Source of the DNA: Stieleria neptunia | GTDB lineage: Bacteria; Planctomycetota; Planctomycetia; Pirellulales; Pirellulaceae | Assembly: GCF_007754155.1 (NCBI RefSeq) | Contig: NZ_CP037423.1 | Span: 9,420,938-9,484,937 of the forward strand | Length of the DNA stretch: 64,000 nucleotides | Direction: 5' to 3' | In this document: positions 27,601 to 36,182 of the stretch, piece by piece | Layout: every line of letters begins with the position of its first letter | Numbering within the stretch: the first letter of the stretch is position 1 | Translations under genes and position numbers: made by a program | Notes under the pieces: model-generated | The model's input: the letters and a program-made list of their open reading frames with translations, nothing else | Databases searched by the model: none | What the model was told of the DNA's origin: nothing

Positions 27601-28911
27601 GTGAATCGAACACAGATGTCTGTCGTCATTGCTTTGTTCTTGACGTTTCCCCTGGCATCCCGGTCCGCCGGACAAACGGTCGTCGATTTTCGCGACGCCG
27701 TCCGCACCAGCGAGCCGTCGTTGATGACCGTGATCGTCGACTCGGTCGACGCCCCCCCCGATCCCAATGCCGCCGAGGACGTGGCCGACGCCGAGCCGCC
27801 CAGGGGCCGACGGATTGAGATCCTTCGCCCCGACGGCCAGCCGCTGAATCGGTTCCGCGACGGCCAAGCGAGACGGTTGGCCGACACACGCCCCGCCCCG
27901 ACCACCAGTGCGGCCTTCGCCGTCGGTGACTCCATCGTTCTGGCTTTCGTCGGCGGCCCAGTGCAAGTCGGCGGCGCAGTGCAAGTCGGCGGCGCAGTGC
28001 AAGTCGGCGGCGCAGTGAAATCCGTCACGGTCCAAAACGCAAGCGGCGAGCAAGCCGAGGGCACGGTCGTGGCGCTGGACTATGTCACCGGACTGGCTGC
28101 GATCCAAACCGACTTGGCCCCCGAATCCGGATTGATCGTCAGCGCCGCGGAGACCGAACCGGGCATGCCGGTCATCGCCGCTTGGATCGCCGATCAAGGC
28201 TTGGTGACCGATTCGGGAATGGTCTCAACACGCCCCGTGGCGACCGGGTCGGGCGTGGGGACGACTGCGACCATTGATTTCGGTGCGGGCCGACAGATGA
28301 CCGGTGCCCCCGTGCTCGATGCGACCGGCATCGTCGTCGGTGTGCTCGTGCCCAGCCGAAACGGCGGCCTGGTCTGTGCCCGTTCGACACACGTCCTCCG
28401 ACTGGTTGAAGCGGCAATCGCTGCCACACCACACGATTTGAAACGCGGCCTGATCGGCATCCAATTCGAAGGCAGCGGCCCGCTCGTGCAGCAAGTCAGT
28501 CCGGGATCGGCCGCCGAACAAGCCGGTATCGAGCCGGGAGATTTGATCCAACAGGTCGACGCGATGGCAATCCGCGACGCCTCCGATGTCGTCGCCGCAG
28601 TCGCCGACGCGCGGGCCGGCCAGACTCTCCAACTCGTCGTCCTTCGCGGCGATCAAACTCTCACGCTGTCCGTCACGCTGACCGAACACCCCGACCAGCG
28701 GATCGCCCAAAACAGGCCAGACGGCGGCATGCTCCCGTCGCAACAGGCCTTCGAACTCAGAGACGGACAACTGTTCCCCATGGAAATCGACCCCAACCTC
28801 AACCCGTTCCCGCCGGGGATGCGACGATTCAACATGGACGAACTGTTCCGAGAATTCCAAGCGCCCAACGGACCGCGGTGGCGCGTGCCCGGTCCCGATG
28901 ACGGCAACTGA
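27601..28911 (+). CDS. PDZ-domain protein with a protease-like domain lacking its serine
   Basis: A 436-aa exported protein. The signal peptide is SVVIALFLTFPLASRSAGQ. The N-terminal half resembles a trypsin/HtrA fold, but the active-site GNSGGP is replaced by MTGAPVLDATG, and no His/Asp pair stands out, so it is probably inactive. A PDZ domain follows at about 280-365 (LIGIQFEGSGPLVQQVSPGS, AGIEPGDLIQQVD). VQVGGA hexapeptide repeats interrupt the first domain. GTG 27601 or ATG 27616 are both possible starts. It probably binds partners or peptides rather than cutting them. Confidence 0.75.
   Translation: MNRTQMSVVIALFLTFPLASRSAGQTVVDFRDAVRTSEPSLMTVIVDSVDAPPDPNAAEDVADAEPPRGRRIEILRPDGQPLNRFRDGQARRLADTRPAPTTSAAFAVGDSIVLAFVGGPVQVGGAVQVGGAVQVGGAVKSVTVQNASGEQAEGTVVALDYVTGLAAIQTDLAPESGLIVSAAETEPGMPVIAAWIADQGLVTDSGMVSTRPVATGSGVGTTATIDFGAGRQMTGAPVLDATGIVVGVLVPSRNGGLVCARSTHVLRLVEAAIAATPHDLKRGLIGIQFEGSGPLVQQVSPGSAAEQAGIEPGDLIQQVDAMAIRDASDVVAAVADARAGQTLQLVVLRGDQTLTLSVTLTEHPDQRIAQNRPDGGMLPSQQAFELRDGQLFPMEIDPNLNPFPPGMRRFNMDELFREFQAPNGPRWRVPGPDDGN
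27949..28020 (+). repeat. Four in-frame 18-bp repeats encoding VGGAVQ units
   Basis: Units at 27949-27966, 27967-27984, 27985-28002 and 28003-28020 are almost identical (GTCGGCGGCGCAGTGCAA). They add a short beta-like repeat to the protease-like domain without breaking frame, consistent with recent slippage. Confidence 0.9.
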
Positions 28912-29028
28912 AAAGCGGTGGGGCGTCTCTCGTTCCTCCGCGGCAGCGGTTTCACGCCAGCGGCGTGCCACATCAAAGCTTGGGGTCGCGTTAGCGCACC
29001 CCAAGTTCCGGCCACCATAAGGCCGCCA

Positions 29029-29120
29029 AACCCAGCGGGGTTGAACAAGGTGCTTTGCCGGATTCACCCAGTTTGCCCCCCGGATCGCGACGCGTCATTT
29101 GTTGAACCCCGCTGGGGTTC
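29029..29120. repeat. Inverted repeat (AACCCAGCGGGGTTGAAC) in a 341-base gap
   Basis: The arm AACCCAGCGGGGTTGAAC (29029-29046) is matched by GTTGAACCCCGCTGGGGTT (29102-29120). Further hairpin-like stretches (GCGGGGTGCGCTCCGCGACC) run to about 29200. A piece of the AAACGCCAGAGAGGG repeat lies near 29215-29245. No gene is visible in 28912-29252. Confidence 0.7.
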
Positions 29121-29252
29121 CAGTTCCCATTTCGACACAACGCGGGGTGCGCTCCGCGACCCCGGGCTATGTTGTGGCACCGCTCTGCGGTGTGGCGTTT
29201 CGCTAGAAACACAAACGCCAGAGAGGGACCAAGCTGCAAACTAAACGAACGC

Positions 29253-30581
29253 TCACTCCCGCTCTGCCCGCAGGGACGCACAGACCAGCTCCTTGTCATT
29301 GCGTGCATAGATCATGCCGTTGGCGATCGCCGGATGCGACCAAACCACGCCGCCGCGACGCCGGAGTTGTTGAAGCGTCGGTGCGATCAACTTGGAACGG
29401 GATCGGATCTCGATTCCGTCGCGCGACAGAGTGGTCAGCAGCAATTCGCCCTGATCATTCAGCATGATTTCATCGTCACCATTGCGAATCGTGTGAACGG
29501 TCGCCCAGCGATTGATCGGAACCACCGACCGATCTTCCCAGATCCGATCACCGGTCGTCAGATCCAAACAGCGAAACTCGCCGTAGCTGTCGGCCCCATA
29601 GATCGCATCCCCCTTGATGATCGGCCCCGAGATCATCGCATGCAGCGCGTCGGTGTTTTTTTCGTCTTGGCCGATGCGATGCCAAAGCTTCGTCGCCTTC
29701 GGTGCATCGAGATCCAACTTGATCAGCATGGATCCGTCGTAGAACGACGACACGAACAGTCGATCACCGCTGACCACCGGAGTGGGCACACCGATCGGCA
29801 TGTTGCGTGGTTTCATTTCGATCGACCAAAACGTTTCGCCGCTGCGCGGATCAAGCCCGCTGACACTTTCACCGGTCCAGCAGACGACGACATCCTGGTC
29901 GCCCTGGCGGATCATGATCGGCGCGCTGTAGCCGGCTTTCTCGTCCAAGGCTCTCCAGCGTTCCTTTCCGCTGGCCAGATCCAACGCGACCAAGCACGCG
30001 CCCCGTCCGCCGGTCACTTGGATGACCAGGTCTTCGAACACCAACGGTGCCGCCGTGATTCCCCAATTCGGCATTCGGATCTGATAGTCCCGCTCCAGAT
30101 CACGGGTCCAAATGACAGCGCCAGTCTTGGCATCGAGACAATTCAATCGCCCCATGCCACCGACCGCGATCGCTTTCGACGCGTGCACCGTCACCGCGGC
30201 CCGCGGCCCCGAGGCTTCGTAACCGATCTCGTACCGGACCGGATCACTGCGCTGCCAAATCAGTTTGCCCGTGGCGGCATCAAAACACAGCACCCGCTCA
30301 CGAATCTCGGGGGCTTCTCCCTGGCGGTCGGTCAAGAAAACCGCGCCGTCGCTGATCGTCGGCCCACTGTATCCCGGCCCGACGGGAACCGACCAACGCA
30401 GCGGTATCGGACCGTCAGGCAATTGCCGCACCAACGACGGGTCGTCGATCGTCGCGTCACGCCCCACACCGCGCCACTGCGGCCAGTCCTCGGCGCCGGC
30501 CGCCTGGCAAACGACCGCCAGTACCGCCGCATAACACCAACAACCGATCCGCCGTTTCGATCCAGCCCGTCGCATCGTCAT
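29253..30581 (-). CDS. PQQ-like beta-propeller repeat protein
   Basis: A 442-aa exported protein. The signal peptide (CWCYAAVLAVVCQAAGAED) is followed by the planctomycete WPQWRG motif and then repeated propeller blades of the type FDAATGKLIWQR, LDAKTGAVIWTRDL and LDLASGKERWRALD. This is the PQQ enzyme-like fold, but no PQQ-ligand set was recognised, so it is probably a ligand-binding or scaffold propeller in the envelope. The opposite strand also has a long open frame, which is a shadow. Confidence 0.85.
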   Translation of the reverse strand: MTMRRAGSKRRIGCWCYAAVLAVVCQAAGAEDWPQWRGVGRDATIDDPSLVRQLPDGPIPLRWSVPVGPGYSGPTISDGAVFLTDRQGEAPEIRERVLCFDAATGKLIWQRSDPVRYEIGYEASGPRAAVTVHASKAIAVGGMGRLNCLDAKTGAVIWTRDLERDYQIRMPNWGITAAPLVFEDLVIQVTGGRGACLVALDLASGKERWRALDEKAGYSAPIMIRQGDQDVVVCWTGESVSGLDPRSGETFWSIEMKPRNMPIGVPTPVVSGDRLFVSSFYDGSMLIKLDLDAPKATKLWHRIGQDEKNTDALHAMISGPIIKGDAIYGADSYGEFRCLDLTTGDRIWEDRSVVPINRWATVHTIRNGDDEIMLNDQGELLLTTLSRDGIEIRSRSKLIAPTLQQLRRRGGVVWSHPAIANGMIYARNDKELVCASLRAERE

Positions 30582-30744
30582 CTCAGGTTCCTATCGTCTG
30601 TCAAAGAATTTCGGAAGCCAGGATTGTAGCAGTTAGGTGTCGGTGGGAAGACAGAAGGATGCGAGGCAGCCTACTCCGATTGGATTGATGGGCTACAATG
30701 ATCACGTTCAATTTCCCACCGCGCTCCTAACGAGGACCTCCAGA

Positions 30745-30942
30745 ATGAAAAGCCTTCTCGCTACATCCTTTCTTGCCGTTTTCTTCCTCTCACTGGCCGG
30801 ATGCCCCGCGCCTCCGTCCGATGCGATCTCCGGCGCGGAACAGTCAGCGATCGAAGAGTATCAGGCCCGGGAAGCGGCGGAACAAGCGGCACTTGCCGGT
30901 GAGATGGAAGCCGGACTTGATCCCAAAGCTGCAAAGAAGTAG
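30745..30942 (+). CDS. Small lipoprotein
   Basis: A 65-aa protein with a lipobox LAGC (Cys20) and a charged Glu/Ala-rich helix (EYQAREAAEQAALAGEMEAG). An AGGA lies about 9 bases before the ATG at 30745. A possible -10 CTACAAT lies at 30693-30699. It converges on the DUF1559 gene, with a shared terminator between them. No function is known to me; such small lipoproteins often neighbour DUF1559 genes in planctomycetes. Confidence 0.75.
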   Translation: MKSLLATSFLAVFFLSLAGCPAPPSDAISGAEQSAIEEYQAREAAEQAALAGEMEAGLDPKAAKK

Positions 30943-30976
30943 CCGCTGGTCCTGCCAGCGAGTGACCTGACACAAA

Positions 30977-31014
30977 AAAATCTCGACTCCTTGCGGAGCC
31001 GAGATTTTATTTTT
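30977..31014. terminator. Bidirectional terminator between convergent genes
   Basis: Stem 30977-30990 with 30995-31008 (14 bp, one mismatch), loop TTGC, T-rich tract to 31014 and an A run on the other side. It can serve the small lipoprotein gene (plus) and the DUF1559 gene (minus). Confidence 0.88.
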
Positions 31015-31037
31015 CTCAAACCAGAGTCTGCCGAACC

Positions 31038-32321
31038 CTACTGGTTCAGTTGCTCTTGGATCGTTTCGCTGCTCGCTCGGGTCCCCAAAGCTCCCCAAAG
31101 CCCATAGGGACTTTGCGAACCAGGAACCGCTTTCGGATTGGTCGCATTGAGCCAAACCATCGGGTGACGTGAGTCGCCGGCTTCGATCGAATCGGTCAGG
31201 AAGACCACCGCTCCATCGCCCATCAAGACATGACAACCACCTTGGTGCTGGCTCGACGGCGGAAACATTCCCGTTTGCCCTGCGTTGTTGCCACCGCAGA
31301 TCGGCGCGTTCGGCCCGTGAATCGTGAACATCCCGGTGTAGTTGGGACGGAAGTCCGCCCACTTGTAGCCACGGGCGTCGTTGACGCCAGAGATCGGATG
31401 ACTCCCCAACCAGAATTTGGGACGCTCCGGATCGACTTGGTCACCCTGGTCCTGGCACCACATCGGGTTATCACGGACGTCATCGGGCGGGTTGCCTTCC
31501 GAGTTGTTCGTCTGAACCCCGCGATTGTCCCGGTCGCCAAGATAGGTGATCATTTCACCCATCATGATCGTGTTGGACAATCCATCCAACGCGTCGCGGA
31601 ACTTCGCGGCCTTGTGAGGAACAAACATCCCGCGGTCAGCCGCCTGCGAGTGACGTGCGTAGCCCGCGTTCTTCAATTTTTGCTCACCATCGGGTGACTC
31701 GCCGGCGTTCAACGCATTGGTCGGACCACGGACGGCCCACCACATCGAATCTCCGAGGCATGCCGCATAGTTGCTGCGTCCCTGTGCGGGAAGCCCCACG
31801 CCGGGATCGCTGGGGCAACGCAGCATCGGGATCTCGGTCACCCAAGGGCGATACTGAAGAAACTGAATCGTCGGTCCCATCGGCGGCCATGGCGGCGTCA
31901 CCGGAACGTTCGGATCCAGCGCGTCGACCGTGCTCGGGTTGCTGATTTCATCCCACAACCCTTGCTGTTCCATGAACGGGGTCAAGCCGACCAAGCAACT
32001 TAAACGCCATGCGTTGGCATCGCTGTAATTGGTCCACCAATCTCGCGTTCGATCGGTCCTGCCGTATCCACCAGGTGCCGTGCCGGCATCAGGGCTGCCC
32101 GTTCCGGCACCGTGAATCGGCAACTGCTTGAACGCACTGTGGTAATTGTGGACCGCTAATCCGAGTTGCTTGAAATTGTTGCTGCAACTCATTCGCCGAG
32201 CCGCTTCCCGGGCGGCTTGGACAGCAGGCAGGAGCAATCCCACCAGAATGCCAATGATGGCAATGACGACCAGCAGTTCCACAAGCGTGAAACCCGGTCG
32301 TCGATTCGGACGTTGACTCAT
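31038..32321 (-). CDS. DUF1559 prepilin-like exported protein
   Basis: A 427-aa protein typical of planctomycetes. The N-terminus has a type IV pilin-like cleavage and helix motif ([20 protein letters not shown]), followed by [20 protein letters not shown]. The C-terminal signature is H-X9-DG-like ([17 protein letters not shown]). It is probably cleaved by a prepilin peptidase and assembled or displayed at the cell surface; the exact role is unknown. The ATG at 32321 was chosen because it gives a short leader before the cleavage motif. Confidence 0.92.
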   Translation of the reverse strand: MSQRPNRRPGFTLVELLVVIAIIGILVGLLLPAVQAAREAARRMSCSNNFKQLGLAVHNYHSAFKQLPIHGAGTGSPDAGTAPGGYGRTDRTRDWWTNYSDANAWRLSCLVGLTPFMEQQGLWDEISNPSTVDALDPNVPVTPPWPPMGPTIQFLQYRPWVTEIPMLRCPSDPGVGLPAQGRSNYAACLGDSMWWAVRGPTNALNAGESPDGEQKLKNAGYARHSQAADRGMFVPHKAAKFRDALDGLSNTIMMGEMITYLGDRDNRGVQTNNSEGNPPDDVRDNPMWCQDQGDQVDPERPKFWLGSHPISGVNDARGYKWADFRPNYTGMFTIHGPNAPICGGNNAGQTGMFPPSSQHQGGCHVLMGDGAVVFLTDSIEAGDSRHPMVWLNATNPKAVPGSQSPYGLWGALGTRASSETIQEQLNQ

Positions 32322-32602
32322 AAGTCGTCTCTCAAAAAAGAACAGAAAGGTACAAAGAACGGTTAAGCTACACAAAGAAGTGATTTTCGGATCCGATTCA
32401 GCCACTATCGGCTACCGACCCATTATCAAGATAGCAAGCCCAAAACGGCGTGTCCAACAAACACGACGAAAAGCCGCAAATCCAACCGCACCCGCCAGAG
32501 GTGTTTCAGTCACGCAACCCTACCGGCACACCTCCCCCGATCTCTCACCCCATTCGCATCCAGTCAACAAAGCCCCCCCTGGCGAGCTGGTGCAATTTTA
32601 CA

Positions 32603-32708
32603 GTCACCCTCCTGGCAGGAGGGTCGAGCGAAGCGAGGGGAGGTCGATTACAGGCGTAGTGGACGAGGTTACGAGTCCTATCGCGAGGGACTCGTCACCT
32701 CGTCCACG
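32603..32708. repeat. REP-like hairpin elements in a 492-base gap
   Basis: 32603-32648 is the GTCACCCTCC / GGAGGGTCGAGCG REP-like unit also found at 38881, 54112 and 62964. It is followed by an inverted repeat (about 32659-32708) built on GTGGACGAGG / CCTCGTCCAC. No gene is visible in the rest of 32322-32813, which should contain the promoter of the DUF1559 gene. Confidence 0.75.
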
Positions 32709-32813
32709 ACGAAAACCGACACTTATTGATCGTGCGTTGCTTAACGTGATGCGAATGCCCCGGATCTCGCCCCACGATCCGACTGCGATGCCAAGCGAGC
32801 CCCCTGCCCCGTA

Positions 32814-35800
32814 TCAGTCCAGCTCGAAGGCATCGTCTTGAGACTGCACGATGATCAGGCGGCGGTCGGCGGCAAGATTGGCAAACCGCTGGACTTCACC
32901 ATCGGGCCAACGAATCTCCAAACGCTTCACCGCCTCGTGCTCGCCGAGCCCGAAGCTGACGATCGCTTGATTTCGGCACATGTAGCCATCGCCCGACTGC
33001 ACCACCCGCGTCAGCGTCTGGTCTCCGATCGACACGGTGACCGTCGCGCCGATGGCATCGCGTTCGGCCGTGGTTCCGACCAGTTGCAGTTGCACCCAAT
33101 GGTGCGGCGCCTGCGTGCGGTTTTCCAGCAACGCCAGCGGCTCGATCAGATCGGTCACGACAAAATCAATCCGTCCGTCGTTGTTCCAATCACAACTGGC
33201 AAGTGCACGTGAAAGGTGCCCCGCATTCCAATACGCCGGATCGCCACCGACATCCTTGAAGACAAACCTCGACTGATCAAGCGCGAACACCAGCGTCGGC
33301 ATCTCGAACGCCCGCCCCTCCGCCGAGTAGTCGTCGATGTGTCCGTTGCCGATCACCAAATCGTCCTTCGTATTGTTGTCATAGTCGAACGCTTGGACGC
33401 CGAACCCCAGCATCTTGAAGGTCGGTTGATCCAAACCAAAGGCGACTACCAAATCATCAAAGAACCCGCTCTGGTCTTGCATGAACTGGTTGTTCCATTC
33501 CCGTTCAAAATTCGTCACATGCAAATCCGGTCGGCCGTTTTGATCGAAATCGCCGACGGCAACCCCCATGCAACCCAGCGGAGTGCCGCGGGCACCAAAC
33601 GCGAGCCCCTTCGCCGCGGCGGTGTCGTGCCAAACATTCGATCGACCGACGTCCGCAACGCCTCGCTGCCACAAATGATTGGCCAAGTGATCGTTGACAA
33701 TCAAGATTTCATTCCCCGGCGCACCATCCAGATCGGTCAGAATCACCCCCAACCCGGTCCCCGGCTCGACCTGTCCGCTTTCATCGATCCATTGACCGGC
33801 CATCGTCCCGTCCCCGGCGGACAGAAACAAACGATCGCGCGAGGGACGAAAATCCAAGGGAGCCGGCAGCCGAACCGGTGTCCCGTCGGCCTTGTACTTG
33901 ATCGGATCAAAGACGCTCGCATCGTCGACGTAGTTGACCTCGACCAGATCGGGCAAATGATCACCGCTGACATCTCCGATCGCCAAGCTCGTCGTGTACA
34001 ACGGTTCGTCCCAGACGCTGTCACCGGCATGCGGGACAAACGTTCCGTCGCCTCGATTGATCAACAAGGTGTTTCCCATCAGATTGGCGATGACCAGATC
34101 CGGGAAACCGTCTTGGTTCCAATCTCCCGCCGTGATCCCACACGTGTAACCTCGATCGTCACACTGCGCCGACGCGGTCACGTCCACGAATCGATCACCC
34201 AGCGAGCGAGACAACATGTTCGGGCGCGTCCCGCGACCATGCGGCGGATCGCTCGATGCCTGTCCCAAATAAAAGTCGACGTTCCCATCCAAGTCATAAT
34301 CGATGCAAGCCACTCCGGCCCCGAACTGTTCAAACAATCGCAGCTCACGCGGCCGCTGCTGCGGGGCGTTGTAGTACGTGAACTCCAACCCCACCTGTGA
34401 CGCGACGTTGGCAAACACCGGATCATGGGATTGGACGGTTGACGGTTCCGCCGGTGACGGCGTTGCGTTCGGCATCACGGTCTTCAACGCCACCCCCTCC
34501 ACGTCGCTGGGAAAGCGGTCCAAATCCACACCGCACAACACCAGTGCGCGGTTGTTGCGTTGAAACGTTTCGTCGTCCGCCATCGCGAGCGCCTGATTGA
34601 GTTGCCGCAATCCATTGGCAGGCGATCCCATGTTTTGAAGGGCAATGCGATACCAACCGAGAGCCTCGATGGGGCGGCCGGATTCGTTGAGCAATTTCGA
34701 GATCTGGTCGATCGCCGCCGGATCGATTTTGCCCGTCAACAACTTTCTCGTCACTCGCATCAAGCGATCGATCAGCACGCCCCGCTGGCGAAACCGTTCA
34801 TAATCGTCAAGGTGACCGCCGGCGGAAAGCGCCTGCGCCATCCGGTCGGTTGCCGCCAAATCTCCCGGCTCTCTTAAAATGGCTTGGCCAAACTGGCCGG
34901 CCGCCAGATCAAACTGCCGCTGCCGCATCGCCCAGCCTCCCAGGGCCAACCAATACGCCGGATAGCGATGTGACGCCTGATCAACGTCGCCGAGCCACTG
35001 TTGGAACGCATCGAACTGCTGCGATTCGATCAACAGCTGGCCGTAAAACGCCATCGCCGCGGGATGATGCTGGGCGAGCAAGCGGCTGATTCTTAACACC
35101 TGCGATGCGTCGCGCACATCGCCCTCACCGTACATCGCCCGGGCCACATTCATCTCACCGTCGACGCGGTGTTGTTCCACATCCTCCACCTTCGGTTTTT
35201 CGGCCATCCCGGTAAACGATCGGGCGGGAAAGATCAGCCCACGCAATTCATCCAGCGTCGCGTTTCCCGTCCGACTCAACCGACGAACGTGCTCGTTGGC
35301 ATCGAATCGAAAACCACGTTGATTCAATACCGCCACCAACGCGTGACGTACATCATCCAGTTCGGGCTGCTCTTGCAGCAACCCCTCCAACCGCGCGATC
35401 GCTTCGCCCCACCGCCCGGCTTGGGACAGCATCGTTGCGGCCCGCTGCCGCCACTTCCAACCGTCATCGGCCGAAAGTTCGGCGGCGGAATCCAGCATCG
35501 CGACCGCATCGTCGACCTGCCCCAGTCGGTTGAACAATCCGGACGCCAACACCATCGCATTGGAGTCGTCGGGATAACGCAGCAGGTGTGACTGAACCGC
35601 TTGCATCGCGCCGGCCTCATCACCAACGGCGATCAAGCGGCGGATTTTGGAAAGATTCGCCAGCCGAGACTCCGCCGCGCGTGCAGGCGATGCGGGATCG
35701 ATTTCCGCCGCATTCTCGCGTTCGGCCTCGCGCGTCGACGTCGATGACCCGCGATCGCCACAACCGACCGCCACGGAAAGCAGCACCGCGACCACGAGGC

Positions 35801-35828
35801 GGAAATCAGTGCTAACAAATTTTGACAT
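32814..35828 (-). CDS. CRTAC1-like lipoprotein: TPR, FG-GAP/VCBS repeats, ASPIC/UnbV
   Basis: A 1004-aa protein. The lipoprotein signal ends LSVAVGC (Cys23). The N-terminal ~420 residues are helical TPR-like repeats. The centre has FG-GAP repeats with calcium-loop-like motifs (DYDLDGNVDFYLG, DWNQDGFPDLVIANL, DFDQNGRPDLHV, DWNNDGRIDFVV). The C-terminal ~80 residues form an ASPIC/UnbV domain (GATVTVSIGDQTLTRVVQSG, IRWPDGEVQRF). It is presumably an outer surface adhesin or assembly factor. The start ATG 35828 directly precedes the signal peptide. Confidence 0.85.
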   Translation of the reverse strand: MSKFVSTDFRLVVAVLLSVAVGCGDRGSSTSTREAERENAAEIDPASPARAAESRLANLSKIRRLIAVGDEAGAMQAVQSHLLRYPDDSNAMVLASGLFNRLGQVDDAVAMLDSAAELSADDGWKWRQRAATMLSQAGRWGEAIARLEGLLQEQPELDDVRHALVAVLNQRGFRFDANEHVRRLSRTGNATLDELRGLIFPARSFTGMAEKPKVEDVEQHRVDGEMNVARAMYGEGDVRDASQVLRISRLLAQHHPAAMAFYGQLLIESQQFDAFQQWLGDVDQASHRYPAYWLALGGWAMRQRQFDLAAGQFGQAILREPGDLAATDRMAQALSAGGHLDDYERFRQRGVLIDRLMRVTRKLLTGKIDPAAIDQISKLLNESGRPIEALGWYRIALQNMGSPANGLRQLNQALAMADDETFQRNNRALVLCGVDLDRFPSDVEGVALKTVMPNATPSPAEPSTVQSHDPVFANVASQVGLEFTYYNAPQQRPRELRLFEQFGAGVACIDYDLDGNVDFYLGQASSDPPHGRGTRPNMLSRSLGDRFVDVTASAQCDDRGYTCGITAGDWNQDGFPDLVIANLMGNTLLINRGDGTFVPHAGDSVWDEPLYTTSLAIGDVSGDHLPDLVEVNYVDDASVFDPIKYKADGTPVRLPAPLDFRPSRDRLFLSAGDGTMAGQWIDESGQVEPGTGLGVILTDLDGAPGNEILIVNDHLANHLWQRGVADVGRSNVWHDTAAAKGLAFGARGTPLGCMGVAVGDFDQNGRPDLHVTNFEREWNNQFMQDQSGFFDDLVVAFGLDQPTFKMLGFGVQAFDYDNNTKDDLVIGNGHIDDYSAEGRAFEMPTLVFALDQSRFVFKDVGGDPAYWNAGHLSRALASCDWNNDGRIDFVVTDLIEPLALLENRTQAPHHWVQLQLVGTTAERDAIGATVTVSIGDQTLTRVVQSGDGYMCRNQAIVSFGLGEHEAVKRLEIRWPDGEVQRFANLAADRRLIIVQSQDDAFELD

Positions 35829-35928
35829 GGAGCAGAAGTTATATCGAGCGGAAACGGGGGCCATGTACAAACGGCACAAGGATAAATTACACGGGATTCG
35901 GCGACCGTTGGTGTTTAGCCTTGAGGCG

Positions 35929-36092
35929 ATTCCCGGTCGCTGCGTCGCAGCGACGGTGAGCGGCGAAAGGGACCGTCCAGCTTAGGACGACCGGCTTTTC
36001 GAGTACGATGGCCCTTCCGGGCTGTCGTCCGTCGGACTCCTGACGACGACCTAGAAAGGACGTCGTACAACGGTCCGATGACCGCATCACAC
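35929..36092. repeat. Single-copy relative of the 59-bp array element
   Basis: Contains one unit of the 59-bp repeat (about 36002-36060, GTACGATGGCCCTTCCGGGC) with the same flanking sequence as at 16.6-17 kb: GGGACCGTCCAGCTTAGG before it and GGACGTCGTACAACGG and CCGCATCACAC after it. A Ser/Ala-type GTCGCTGCGTCGCAGCGACG palindrome lies at about 35937-35956. Confidence 0.75.
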
Positions 36093-36100
36093 CCAGTGCC

Positions 36101-36178
36101 GCGGAAAAGGGGTCAGGTACCAAAAATGCGAAGCACCCTACGGGCCATTTGGTTTTTGGTACCTGCCCCCTTTTCCGC
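36101..36178. repeat. 26-bp inverted repeat (GGGTCAGGTACCAAAAA type)
   Basis: Arms 36101-36126 and 36153-36178 match at 25 of 26 positions around a 26-base loop, immediately upstream of the 3' end of the TolC-family gene. Both this and the preceding element fill the gap 35829-36182. Confidence 0.85.
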
Positions 36179-36182
36179 TCGA

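Noticed and set aside
29169..30629. 486-codon plus-strand frame opposite the PQQ propeller gene
   Set aside because: The minus strand shows repeated propeller blades and a signal peptide, so the plus frame is a shadow.
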